Position numbers and translations under genes: made by a program. This document shows, piece after piece, positions 20,344 to 28,999 of a stretch of 64,000 nt of DNA; the stretch's first letter is position 1, and every line of letters starts with the position of its first letter. The DNA is from Pseudomonas sp. MH9.2 (GTDB taxonomy: Bacteria > Pseudomonadota > Gammaproteobacteria > Pseudomonadales > Pseudomonadaceae): NCBI RefSeq assembly GCF_034353875.1, contig NZ_CP133784.1:2480001-2544000 (forward strand). Reading direction: 5' to 3'. A model generated the notes under the pieces. The model did no database searches and was not told where the DNA came from. It was given only the letters and a program-made list of their open reading frames with translations.

Positions 20344-21684
20344 ATGGGCCCATGGCTCGATGGCATTACCGGCTGGCTGAGCGCAAACCCCTCGTGGTTG
20401 GGTCTAGCGATTTTTTTGGTGGCGTTCCTTGAATGCGTGGCCATCGCCGGGATCATCGTGCCGGGCACCGTGCTTCTGTTCACTGTCGCGGTGCTGGCCG
20501 GCAGTGGTGCCTTGTCACTGGGCGAAACACTTTTACTGGGCTTTTGTGGCGGCTTGCTGGGTGACGGTCTGTCGTATTTTCTCGGCAGGCGCTTTCACCA
20601 GAACATCCGCCGCCTGCCCGGGCTGCGTCATCACCCGGAATGGATAGGCGGTGCGGAGCTCTACTTCCAGCGCTACGGCATTGCCAGCCTGCTGGTCGGA
20701 CGCTTTATCGGGCCACTGCGACCCATGTTGCCCATGGTCGCAGGCATGTTCGACATGCCTTTCCCGCGTTTTGCTGCTGTCAGCGTGATCGCGGCCGCTG
20801 GCTGGTCCCTCGCGTACCTGCTGCCGGGCTGGGCCACCGGCGCGGCCATGCGCTTGCCACTGCCCGAGGGCTTCTGGTCACAGGCAGGGATGATCGGTGG
20901 TGGGTTGGCGGTGTTGCTCGGCGTCAGTATCCACAGCAGCTTTGGCGGGAAGCGCTATGCAACCCCGCTGATCGCCGTGTTGAGCCTTGTCATGCTCGCT
21001 GGGGTATTTCTCGGCTGGCCCTACCTGACGCACTTCGATCAGGGCTTGATGGCATTGGTGCAGGAACATCGCAGTGAAGCGGCTGATCAGTTCGTGGTGA
21101 TGATCACTCGGCTGGGCGACTTCAAAACCCAAGTGGCCGTCGTCAGCCTGTTGTTGGTGCTGTTGCTGGCAACCCGGCAATGGAAACAGGCGATGTTTGC
21201 TGGCGCAGTGACCGTGGGCTCGGCACTGGCCAATACAGGAATGAAAGGGTTCTTCGCCCGCACGCGTCCCGACGTACTGATCGACCCGCTCACCACTTAC
21301 AGCATGCCCAGCGGGCACAGTTCGGGGTCATTCGCGCTGTTTATGGCGTTGGCAGTATTGGCGGGACGCGGTCAGCCGGTACGTTTGCGCCTGACCTGGT
21401 TATTGCTGGGCGGTATTCCGGCGCTGTCGATTGCCATGTCGCGGGTCTATCTGGGGGTGCATTGGCCGTCTGATGTGCTGGCCGGGGCCCTGCTCGCGTT
21501 CTGCCTCTGCGCAGCCAGCCTGTCCTTCATACAGCGTAAAACACCGCTTGAGCCCATGCCCGTAAGGGTGTGGTGGCTGATCCTGCCAGCGCTGGTCACC
21601 TTGTACGGTTACTTCGCCCTGCATTCACTGTCCCACGCGGCGCTGCGTTATCAGTACCTGGCCCCCACGGGCGCGATTAACTAA
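20344..21684 (+). CDS. DedA-PAP2 fusion membrane protein
   Basis: 446 aa. The N-terminal half (about 1-190) is a DedA/VTT-type domain: FLECVAIAGIIVPGTVLL, FCGGLLGDGLSYFLGRRF and GRFIGPLRPMLPMVAGMFDMP. The C-terminal half is a PAP2 phosphatase domain with all three motifs: KGFFARTRPD (about 300), PSGHSSGS (about 321) and RVYLGVHWPSDV (about 365). DedA proteins move undecaprenyl phosphate or other lipids, and PAP2 enzymes remove phosphate from undecaprenyl-PP or phosphatidate. The fusion suggests lipid-carrier recycling, but this is inference. Starts 3 bp after mpg. Confidence 0.92.
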   Translation: MGPWLDGITGWLSANPSWLGLAIFLVAFLECVAIAGIIVPGTVLLFTVAVLAGSGALSLGETLLLGFCGGLLGDGLSYFLGRRFHQNIRRLPGLRHHPEWIGGAELYFQRYGIASLLVGRFIGPLRPMLPMVAGMFDMPFPRFAAVSVIAAAGWSLAYLLPGWATGAAMRLPLPEGFWSQAGMIGGGLAVLLGVSIHSSFGGKRYATPLIAVLSLVMLAGVFLGWPYLTHFDQGLMALVQEHRSEAADQFVVMITRLGDFKTQVAVVSLLLVLLLATRQWKQAMFAGAVTVGSALANTGMKGFFARTRPDVLIDPLTTYSMPSGHSSGSFALFMALAVLAGRGQPVRLRLTWLLLGGIPALSIAMSRVYLGVHWPSDVLAGALLAFCLCAASLSFIQRKTPLEPMPVRVWWLILPALVTLYGYFALHSLSHAALRYQYLAPTGAIN

Positions 21685-21688
21685 CGCG

Positions 21689-22279
21689 TCAGGCCTGCAC
21701 GTCACCCTGTATTTCATCGAGCAGGTCCTGAATCGCGTCCAGGCGCTCCTGAGCATCGTTGAGTTCCAGTAACTCGACCTTGTCTTCTTCGGTGAAGGGC
21801 AGCAGATAAGCCAGCTGATTGGCCAGCGATTGCTGCCCGCTGGCCGTAACGCCCATGTTCAACGCGGCAACCATCGGGTGCTCGGCCAAGGCGGCAAGCA
21901 AGGCCACCAGATCGGCGTCCGCTTCCTGCAACGGGCGCTCCGGCAGTTCATCCAGCCACTCAACGTCAGCCATAATCAGCTGGTCACGCTGCACCTGAGT
22001 GCTGACCACGCGGAAACGGCGCCCACCTTCCACGCGAATCCCCAGCAAGCCGTTGTCCTGCTGCTGAAAATCCCGCACCAACGCTTCGCAACCTACCAGC
22101 GCATAGCCCTCTGGCGCCTGCCCGACTTCTTCGCCGTCAAGAATGCATACCACGCCAAAGCCTTCGCCCTGCTTCATCCCGCGGCTAACCATGTCCAGAT
22201 AGCGTGCCTCGAACAGCTGCAAATCGAGCATGCACCCCGGGAACAGCACTGCGTTGAGAGGAAATAATGGCAACACCAT
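21689..22279 (-). CDS. LON substrate-binding (PUA-like) domain protein
   Basis: 196 aa. LPLFPLNAVLFPGCMLDLQLFEARYLDMV and GEGFGVVCI are the start of the Lon N-terminal substrate-binding domain, but no AAA+ or protease domain follows. Stand-alone LON_substr_bdg proteins are common in Pseudomonas and have no proven role. It lies 10 bp after lrgB on the same strand and 4 bp past the end of the convergent DedA-PAP2 gene. Confidence 0.9.
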   Translation of the reverse strand: MVLPLFPLNAVLFPGCMLDLQLFEARYLDMVSRGMKQGEGFGVVCILDGEEVGQAPEGYALVGCEALVRDFQQQDNGLLGIRVEGGRRFRVVSTQVQRDQLIMADVEWLDELPERPLQEADADLVALLAALAEHPMVAALNMGVTASGQQSLANQLAYLLPFTEEDKVELLELNDAQERLDAIQDLLDEIQGDVQA

Positions 22280-22289
22280 GGAAGCCTCC

Positions 22290-23006
22290 TTAAACGACCA
22301 GCGTAACGGCCAATGGCAGGAATACCGCCGTGCCGACGCCCATCAAACTCATTGCCAGGGCGGCGAACGCACCGCACTCCTCACTTTCCTGCAACGCCAC
22401 CGAGGTGCCGACGGCATGCGCGGCCAAACCGAGGGCCATGCCGCGCGCAGCCTGATTCTCCACCCCAAGAAGGGACAGCAGACCAGGGCCAAAAATCGCG
22501 CCGATCACCCCGGTAATCAACACGAACACCGCCGCCAGTGGTGCGACGCCACCAATCTGTTCGGCCACCAACATGGCAATCGGCGACGTCACTGATTTGG
22601 GCGCCATGGTCATCAAGATCATGTGGTCGGCACCGAACAGCCAGCCCAGCGTCACACCCAGGGATGTCGCCAGCACTCCGCCCACGATTAGCGTAGTAAA
22701 GGTCGGCCAGAACAGCTGGCGAATACGTCGCAGGTTCAGATAAAGCGGGACCGCCAGTGCAACCGTCGCAGGCCCCAACAAAATACTGAGGATTTCCGTG
22801 CTTTTGCGGTACTCGGCATAGTTCAAACCGCAGCTGACCAGAATGCCGACCACCAGCAACATCGAGATAAGCACCGGCTGCAAAAATATCCAGCGGGTTT
22901 TTTCGTAAGCGGCCAGCATCAACTGGTACGCCCCCAGCGTAATCGCAATGCCGAACAGTGGATGATGGATCACCGCGTTCCAGGCGCCATTCCAATCCAT
23001 GTTCAT
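22290..23006 (-). CDS. lrgB: LrgB/CidB family membrane protein
   Basis: 238 aa, several transmembrane segments. The LrgB signature runs through LGPATVALAVPLYLNLRRI, APKSVTSPIAMLVAEQIGG and ENQAARGMALGLAAHAVGTSVALQES. With LrgA it forms a holin/antiholin-like pair tied in Gram-positives to murein hydrolase control and pyruvate uptake; the role in Pseudomonas is less clear. Its ATG overlaps the lrgA stop by 4 bases, so the pair is translationally coupled. Confidence 0.94.
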   Translation of the reverse strand: MNMDWNGAWNAVIHHPLFGIAITLGAYQLMLAAYEKTRWIFLQPVLISMLLVVGILVSCGLNYAEYRKSTEILSILLGPATVALAVPLYLNLRRIRQLFWPTFTTLIVGGVLATSLGVTLGWLFGADHMILMTMAPKSVTSPIAMLVAEQIGGVAPLAAVFVLITGVIGAIFGPGLLSLLGVENQAARGMALGLAAHAVGTSVALQESEECGAFAALAMSLMGVGTAVFLPLAVTLVV

Positions 23007-23365
23007 GAGGACTCCCCGCGTCGCGACTGGCGCAGAACCAGCTTCTGCATCAGCCAGCCGACGAACGCCAAGGACAGCAGCAACGACAGCACTAACGATC
23101 CGACGATGGCCCAGAAATCGGCGGCAATCTCGGCAGCGTAGACCATCACCCCCACGGCGGGCGGCACCAACAGCAGCGGCAGATAACGCAACAAGCTGCT
23201 GGCGGCCAGACTCAATGGCTCACTGACTTCGCCGCGCGTCATCAGAAAAATCAGTAACAACACCAGACCGATGATCGGCCCGGGCAGTATTGGCAAGAAC
23301 AGGTGATTGAGCGCGGTGCCCACCAATTGGAACAACACCAGCCATGTCAGACCCCGTAGCAACAT
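23003..23365 (-). CDS. lrgA: LrgA/CidA family holin-like protein
   Basis: 120 aa from the ATG at 23365, chosen because GGAG lies 8 bases before it; a longer frame to 23458 lacks a ribosome site. It has four hydrophobic segments, with LPGPIIGLVLLLIFL, LLPLLLVPPAVGVM and LVLSLLLSLAFVGWLMQKL as family landmarks. It acts with LrgB as a membrane pair possibly affecting autolysis or small-metabolite transport. Confidence 0.92.
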   Translation of the reverse strand: MLLRGLTWLVLFQLVGTALNHLFLPILPGPIIGLVLLLIFLMTRGEVSEPLSLAASSLLRYLPLLLVPPAVGVMVYAAEIAADFWAIVGSLVLSLLLSLAFVGWLMQKLVLRQSRRGESS

Positions 23366-23570
23366 AAGAAACTCCAGCAAATTCGCGACGCCATTATAGG
23401 CACGCTGTGGCAATGGCTGATAAATCAGCATTCGCCAAAGGCATACATCCTTGACCATCCCTAAAGCCCATGCTGATCTTAGGCCTTGGCACGGTGAAAA
23501 ATCCGACGCCTATAAACACTGAGCGCGATAGCCATACCCACAAAAACCAATGACAACAAGGAGAGTATCT

Positions 23571-24026
23571 ATGCCCTTTGTACCCGTTGCAGAGCTGAAG
23601 AACTATGAAGGCAAGGAACTGGGACGTTCCGAGTGGTTCACTATCGACCAAGAGCGCATCAACTTGTTTGCCGAAGCCACCGGCGACTTCCAGTTCATCC
23701 ACGTCAACCCTGAAAAAGCCGCGAAAACCCCCTTCGGCAGTACCATCGCCCACGGCTTTCTGTCGCTATCGCTGATCCCGAAGTTGATGGAAGACCTGCT
23801 GGTAGTGCCCGAAGGGCTGAAAATGGTGATCAACTATGGCCTGGACAGCGTGCGTTTTATCCAACCGGTAAAAGTGAACTCACGGGTTCGACTCAACGTA
23901 ACCATGACTCAAGTCACCGAAAAGAAACCAGGCCAATGGCTGCTCAAAGCCACGGCAACGCTGGAAATAGAGGGCCAGGACAAGCCAGCCTTCGTCGCTG
24001 AACCCCTGTCGTTGTGCTTCGTGTAA
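23571..24026 (+). CDS. MaoC-like (R)-specific enoyl-CoA hydratase
   Basis: 151 aa from the ATG at 23571, which follows AAGGAGAG at good spacing; the in-frame codon at 23550 lacks this. Hotdog fold. FAEATGDFQFIHVNPEKA...FGSTIAHGFLSLSLIP contains the Asp and His of the R-hydratase active site. Such enzymes hydrate trans-2-enoyl-CoA, sometimes feeding polyhydroxyalkanoate synthesis; the substrate is not known here. Monocistronic in appearance, between lrgA and the MORN-C13 gene. Confidence 0.9.
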   Translation: MPFVPVAELKNYEGKELGRSEWFTIDQERINLFAEATGDFQFIHVNPEKAAKTPFGSTIAHGFLSLSLIPKLMEDLLVVPEGLKMVINYGLDSVRFIQPVKVNSRVRLNVTMTQVTEKKPGQWLLKATATLEIEGQDKPAFVAEPLSLCFV

Positions 24027-24175
24027 GACCACTAAAAAGCGAAACAGCTATTACCGGCTGTTTCGTTGCCTCTATAAAGCAACCACATAGCTGCGTCATA
24101 CTGCCCGCGGCTGTGTGAAAGCGACTGTTCAGGGACGTCTTCAACACGCTTGGATTTTTATCTTCAGGATCGACC

Positions 24176-25909
24176 ATGCGCGCGTTCGCCCCTCTTGCCC
24201 CTCTGGCACTCATTCTTTTACTCGCGGCTTGCGGCGAGGGCGAACCACTGTCGCCCCCAGACGCACGTCTGCCCGACGGCGGCCGTTACCGCGGCGATGT
24301 CGTCAATGGCCTGCTGCAAGGTAAGGGCCGAGTCGACTATCCCAACGGCAGCTGGTACGCAGGTCAGTTCCAGAAGGGGCTGTGGCAGGGTGCCGGCGAA
24401 TGGCACGCCAGTAATGGCGACGTCTACCGCGGCCAATTCCAGAACGGTCTGTTTCACGGTTTAGGCACGTTGACCACCAGCACCGGCAATTATGTCGGCG
24501 GCTTCAAGCTGGGCCGACGCGAGGGTGAAGGCACGCTCAAAGAGCCAGGCATGGCCTATAGGGGCGAATTCAAGGCTGACCAATACGACGGCCTCGGTCA
24601 CCTCGAACTTGATGACGGCAGCCAATATCAAGGCCTGTTCGCGCACGGCAAACCCAATGGCGAAGGCCAGCGCAGCGACGCCAGTGGCAATCAATTCAGC
24701 GGCAAATTCGTCAACGGTCAACTGGAAGGCAACGGCAGCTTCAACAGCGCCGAGGGTGATCAATACGTCGGCGGTTTCCGCAACAACCAACTGCAAGGCA
24801 AAGGCCGCTACGAAAACAGCGACGGCGATGTCTGGATTGGGCAGTTCAAGGACGGCGCGCTCAACGGTAAGGGCGAACTGATCGGTGCAGATGGCAGCCA
24901 TTATCAGGGTCAGTTCAGCAACTGGCGCTTCAACGGCGAGGGTGTACTGCACCTGGTCGATGGCAGCACCTATCAAGGTCCGTTCGCCGACGACACCTAT
25001 CAAGGCAAAGGCACCTTGACCCTGGCAGATGGCAGCGTTCAAAGCGGCACCTGGACCAACGGTCTGCGTGTGCGTGACGCGCAAGGCAATCTGTTGCCCG
25101 ATGCACTTGAGGTCGGCTTGCTCGCCCAAGGCCCCCTGTTGGAAAAAGCCCTGGCCGCAGTGCCCGCCTCCACTCCCGCTGTCGAATTGTACAGCCTGGT
25201 CGTGGGTGGTGACGGCAAGCAGAGCGTATTCATGCGCGAAGCAGATTACGTGAACAACCTGCTGGCCACGCGCTTCGGCGCCTACGGGCAGATCAGCCTG
25301 GTCAATCATCGCGATCACATGAACGACCGGGCACTGGCGACCCGCGAAAGTATCAGCCGCGCGGTTCAGACCCTGGCGCAACGCAGCGGGCCGGAAGACC
25401 TGGTGTTCATCTACCTGACCAGCCACGGCACTCAAGAACATGAACTGGTGCTTGATCAACCACGGATGGAACTGGCCGACCTGCCCGCCGATGAGCTGGC
25501 CGTCGTCCTCGCACCGTTAAAAGACCGCGACAAAATTATCGTGATCTCCGCCTGTTATTCCGGTGGTTTCATTCCGGTGCTCAAAGACGAAAAAACCGTA
25601 GTGATCACCGCCTCGCGTGCAGACAGGGTGTCTTTTGGCTGCTCGGAAGAGGACGATTTCACTTACTTTGGCGAAGCCATGTTCGCAAAGGCATTGGTTG
25701 AAACAGACAACCTGCAACAAGCGTTCAACGACGCCAAATCGTACGTGGCGGCCCGCGAAATAACCGAAAGCTTTGAGGCATCGGAGCCGCAGATCTGGGC
25801 GCCCAAAGGGGTTCTTGCGCACTGGCAGCAGTTGCGCAAGAGCCAGGCGCAGAGCGCCCTGAACACATCGTTGAGCAGCAAGGAAGCGAAGACCACGGGC
25901 AACCGCTAG
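24176..25909 (+). CDS. MORN-repeat lipoprotein fused to a C13 (legumain-type) peptidase
   Basis: 577 aa. The signal peptide ends LLAAC (Cys19), so it is a predicted lipoprotein. Eleven MORN repeats of about 23 residues (about 38-285) follow the pattern Y-x-G-x-F-x(4)-x-x-G-x-G, e.g. YRGQFQNGLFHGLG and YQGPFADDTYQGKG. The C-terminal domain (about 320-545) is C13-like: the His in YLTSHGTQEHEL (about 416) and the Cys in ISACYSGGF (about 461) form the dyad. Target proteins and function are unknown; a MORN scaffold may bind lipid or surface carbohydrate. Close homologues occur in other pseudomonads as far as I recall. Confidence 0.88.
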   Translation: MRAFAPLAPLALILLLAACGEGEPLSPPDARLPDGGRYRGDVVNGLLQGKGRVDYPNGSWYAGQFQKGLWQGAGEWHASNGDVYRGQFQNGLFHGLGTLTTSTGNYVGGFKLGRREGEGTLKEPGMAYRGEFKADQYDGLGHLELDDGSQYQGLFAHGKPNGEGQRSDASGNQFSGKFVNGQLEGNGSFNSAEGDQYVGGFRNNQLQGKGRYENSDGDVWIGQFKDGALNGKGELIGADGSHYQGQFSNWRFNGEGVLHLVDGSTYQGPFADDTYQGKGTLTLADGSVQSGTWTNGLRVRDAQGNLLPDALEVGLLAQGPLLEKALAAVPASTPAVELYSLVVGGDGKQSVFMREADYVNNLLATRFGAYGQISLVNHRDHMNDRALATRESISRAVQTLAQRSGPEDLVFIYLTSHGTQEHELVLDQPRMELADLPADELAVVLAPLKDRDKIIVISACYSGGFIPVLKDEKTVVITASRADRVSFGCSEEDDFTYFGEAMFAKALVETDNLQQAFNDAKSYVAAREITESFEASEPQIWAPKGVLAHWQQLRKSQAQSALNTSLSSKEAKTTGNR

Positions 25910-25936
25910 ACTGCGTTGTAAAAAGGGAGAAACACT

Positions 25937-26578
25937 ATGTACCTGACCCCTCAGCACATCCTGCTTGCCGGAGCCACCGGCCTGACCGGTGAACATTTGC
26001 TTGATCGCTTGCTCAGCGAACCGACGGTCAGCCGCGTACTGGCACCGACCCGTAAACCCCTGAACAAGCACCCTCGCCTGGAAAATCCGGTGGGTGAACT
26101 CAATGCACTGCTGCCAACGTTAAGCGGGCGGGTCGACATCGCCTTTTGCTGCCTGGGCACCACGATCAAGCAGGCTGGCTCGCAGGAAGCGTTTCGCGCG
26201 GTCGATCTGGATATGGTGGTGGCCTTCGGCAAGCGAGCTCGCGAACTCGGAGCGCGGCATCTGGTGGTGATCAGCGCAGTCAATGCCGATCGGCGATCCA
26301 GCGTTTTCTACAACAGGATCAAGGGCGAAATGGAATATGCACTCAAAGCTCAGGATTGGCCGCAACTGACCATCGTCCGACCATCACTGTTGCTTGGCGA
26401 ACGCACCGAACAGCGTCTGGCCGAACAACTGGCAGGCCCATTGGCAAAACTGATTCCCGGCAAATACCGTGGCATAGAAGCCTGCTGCCTGGCCCGAGCG
26501 CTTTGGCGCCTGGCGCTGGAAGACCAGGACGGGGTGCGGATCGTCGAAGCAGAAGAGTTGAACAAACTGGGCAAGTGA
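25937..26578 (+). CDS. NAD(P)-binding atypical SDR-family protein
   Basis: 213 aa. The N-terminal [18 protein letters not shown] is a Rossmann dinucleotide-binding loop of the atypical SDR (YraR/HTATIP2-like) type. [37 protein letters not shown] and [12 protein letters not shown] (a YxxxK-like site) agree with the family. The substrate is unknown. The ATG at 25937 is preceded by AAAAGGGAG. It lies 27 bp after the MORN-peptidase gene and may be co-transcribed. Confidence 0.87.
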   Translation: MYLTPQHILLAGATGLTGEHLLDRLLSEPTVSRVLAPTRKPLNKHPRLENPVGELNALLPTLSGRVDIAFCCLGTTIKQAGSQEAFRAVDLDMVVAFGKRARELGARHLVVISAVNADRRSSVFYNRIKGEMEYALKAQDWPQLTIVRPSLLLGERTEQRLAEQLAGPLAKLIPGKYRGIEACCLARALWRLALEDQDGVRIVEAEELNKLGK

Positions 26579-26605
26579 GCCCGACAGCACGTCAGGTTCA
26601 GACGT

Positions 26606-26893
26606 CTACAAGCCGCCCGTCGCCTGAAACCCCACGCCCAGCACGGTCAGCAGCGACAGCGGTAAAAGCAGGGTGTCGAGCAACGCGCTGGCGGGCAGGT
26701 CCACGCCTGGATAGCTCGGTGCCTCGGCACCGAAACGATCCATCTCGCAGCAACCACCCTGTATCGCATACCAATCCAGACGCGCACCCGAATACACAAC
26801 GGGGGCCCCAGGTTTGGCGGCATCAAGCGTTCGAGCCGTGGCACACCCAGTCAGCTGTAGCACCAACAGGGTCAACAGCAGGCGCTTATTCAT
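26606..26893 (-). CDS. YceK/YidQ-type small lipoprotein
   Basis: 95 aa from the ATG at 26893, with another in-frame start two codons upstream. A lipoprotein signal ends QLTGC. The body has the YceK/YidQ pattern: [12 protein letters not shown]...[29 protein letters not shown]. Members are predicted outer-membrane lipoproteins of unknown function. The start overlaps the 3' end of ubiX on the same strand. Confidence 0.85.
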   Translation of the reverse strand: MNKRLLLTLLVLQLTGCATARTLDAAKPGAPVVYSGARLDWYAIQGGCCEMDRFGAEAPSYPGVDLPASALLDTLLLPLSLLTVLGVGFQATGGL

Positions 26894-27515
26894 CTGCACT
26901 CAGGTGATGCTCGCCCCAGCGCGGCAACATGTCTTGAGGGATATTCAGCACATTGAGAATCCGCGCGACAACAAAGTCGATCAGATCATCAATGGTTTGC
27001 GGCTGATGATAGAAACCCGGTGACGCCGGCAGAATCACCGCACCCATGTTCGACAGTTTGAGCATGTTCTCCAGATGGATACTGGAAAACGGCGCCTCAC
27101 GCGGCACCAGAATCAATTGGCGACGCTCCTTCAACGTCACATCCGCCGCACGCTCGATCAGGTTGTTGCAGGCCCCGGTCGCAATCGCCGACAAGGTGCC
27201 CGTGGAACAGGGCACCACCACCATCGCGCTGGGCGAACCCGAGCCAGAGGCCACGGGCGACATCCAGTCTTCCTTGCCATACACCCGAATCTGTCCCGCC
27301 GCTGCGCCGGTGTACTCGGTCAGAAACGCTTGCATCATCAGGGTTTTCGGCGGCAGCGAGACATCGGTCTCGGTGGCCAACACCAACTGGGCCGCCTTGG
27401 AAATCAGGAAGTGCACTTCCCTGTCTTCACGCACCAGACAGTCGAGCAGGCGCAACCCATACTGCGCGCCAGAAGCACCGGTCATCGCCAGGGTGACGCG
27501 TTCCGGGCCACTCAT
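26886..27515 (-). CDS. ubiX: Flavin prenyltransferase UbiX
   Basis: 209 aa. It prenylates FMN to make the cofactor of the decarboxylase UbiD, needed for ubiquinone synthesis. [55 protein letters not shown] and [21 protein letters not shown] are the family signatures. Its ATG overlaps the mpl stop by 4 bases (ATGA), so it is translationally coupled to mpl. Confidence 0.97.
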   Translation of the reverse strand: MSGPERVTLAMTGASGAQYGLRLLDCLVREDREVHFLISKAAQLVLATETDVSLPPKTLMMQAFLTEYTGAAAGQIRVYGKEDWMSPVASGSGSPSAMVVVPCSTGTLSAIATGACNNLIERAADVTLKERRQLILVPREAPFSSIHLENMLKLSNMGAVILPASPGFYHQPQTIDDLIDFVVARILNVLNIPQDMLPRWGEHHLSADE

Positions 27516-28861
27516 TTCAACGCCTCAGCCAACTTGCCGTGCAAGCCGCCGAAGCCGCCGTTACTCATAATGACGACCTGTGTACCCGGTTTAGCCAGGT
27601 TTTTCACCTGGGCGATGATCGCCTCAAGGGAGTCGCAAACCACCGAAGGCACCGTGCACAATGCAGCAGTGGCGGCCAGGTCCCAGCCCAGATTGGCCGG
27701 CGCGTACCAGATCGCCTGATCAGCCTGACGCACACTTTCCGGCAAGCCGTCGCGGTGCGCACCGAGCTTCATGGAATTGGAGCGCGGCTCGATAATCGCG
27801 ATCACCGGCGCATCGCCAACGTGTTTGCGCAGGCCATCAAGGGTGGTGGCAATCGCAGTCGGATGATGAGCAAAGTCATCATAGATAGTGATGCCGTTGA
27901 CCTCGGCGACCTTTTCCATGCGGCGTTTGACGCTTTTGAACAAGCCCAGCGCTTCGATACCTTGCTTCGGCACCACGCCAACATGCCGCGCGGCCGCCAG
28001 AGTGGCCAACGCGTTGGCTACGTTATGCTGACCGGTCATATCCCACTCGACCACGCCCTGAACTACGCCTTCAAAGGTGACTTCGAAACGCGAGCCGTCA
28101 TCGCTGAGCAGACGCGCCTGCCATTGACCGCCCTCACCGGTGGTTTGTACCGGCGTCCAGCAGCCCATTTGAATCACTCGCAGCAACGCCGGCTCGGTGG
28201 TCGGATGGATCACCAGGCCTTCGCTTGGGATAGTTCGCACCAAGTGGTGGAACTGCCGTTCGATGGCTGGCAGATCGGGGAAGATGTCGGCGTGATCGAA
28301 CTCCAGGTTGTTCAGAATCGCAGTACGCGGACGGTAATGGACAAATTTTGAGCGCTTGTCGAAGAAGGCGCTGTCGTACTCGTCAGCCTCGACGACAAAA
28401 AACGGGGTCTCGCCCACACGCGCCGACACGGCAAAATTCTGCGGTACACCGCCGATCAAGAAGCCGGGGCTCATGCCAGCATGTTCCAGCACCCAGGCGA
28501 GCATGCTGCTGGTCGTCGTCTTGCCATGCGTTCCGGCAACGGCCAATACCCAGCGCCCTTGCAGCACGTGATCGGCCAGCCATTGCGGGCCGGAAACATA
28601 AGGCAGGCCTTTGTTCAGCACGTACTCTACCGCCGGGTTGCCTCGCGACAGCGCGTTGCCAATAACCACCAGATCCGGCGCAGGGTCAAGCTGTGCCGCG
28701 TCGTAGCCTTGGGTCAACTCAATGCCCTGAGCCTGCAACTGCGTGCTCATCGGCGGGTAGACATTGGCGTCCGAACCGGTGACCCGATGGCCCAACTCTT
28801 TGGCGAGTACCGCCAGCGAACCCATGAAAGTACCGCAAATACCGAGAATATGAATATGCAT
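27512..28861 (-). CDS. mpl: Murein peptide ligase
   Basis: 449 aa. Mpl joins recycled L-Ala-gamma-D-Glu-meso-DAP tripeptide to UDP-MurNAc. It is a Mur-ligase relative: [22 protein letters not shown] at the N-terminus, the ATP loop [16 protein letters not shown] (about 110), [15 protein letters not shown] and [10 protein letters not shown]. The chain ends [16 protein letters not shown]. It lies directly upstream of ubiX. A 138-bp gap to the sigma-54 activator holds only a degenerate CTCCCACAG motif. Confidence 0.97.
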   Translation of the reverse strand: MHIHILGICGTFMGSLAVLAKELGHRVTGSDANVYPPMSTQLQAQGIELTQGYDAAQLDPAPDLVVIGNALSRGNPAVEYVLNKGLPYVSGPQWLADHVLQGRWVLAVAGTHGKTTTSSMLAWVLEHAGMSPGFLIGGVPQNFAVSARVGETPFFVVEADEYDSAFFDKRSKFVHYRPRTAILNNLEFDHADIFPDLPAIERQFHHLVRTIPSEGLVIHPTTEPALLRVIQMGCWTPVQTTGEGGQWQARLLSDDGSRFEVTFEGVVQGVVEWDMTGQHNVANALATLAAARHVGVVPKQGIEALGLFKSVKRRMEKVAEVNGITIYDDFAHHPTAIATTLDGLRKHVGDAPVIAIIEPRSNSMKLGAHRDGLPESVRQADQAIWYAPANLGWDLAATAALCTVPSVVCDSLEAIIAQVKNLAKPGTQVVIMSNGGFGGLHGKLAEALK

Positions 28862-28999
28862 GATCGACCTCGTAAACTATGGGCGCAGGTTAGCGTAGAG
28901 GGCGACAAATCACACCTCGAGTTTAAAATCCGGATTTGTTGCTCCCACAGTCGTACAAGGAGCTGACTTGTCTGCGAAACGATCGACCCGCTGTTTGGC

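Noticed and set aside
28938..28980. CTCCCACAG...GGAGCTGACTTGTCTGCGAAACG, resembling a Pseudomonas REP element
   Set aside because: The arms do not pair convincingly and the match to the REP core is partial. It may be an old REP, but I could not support it as a feature.
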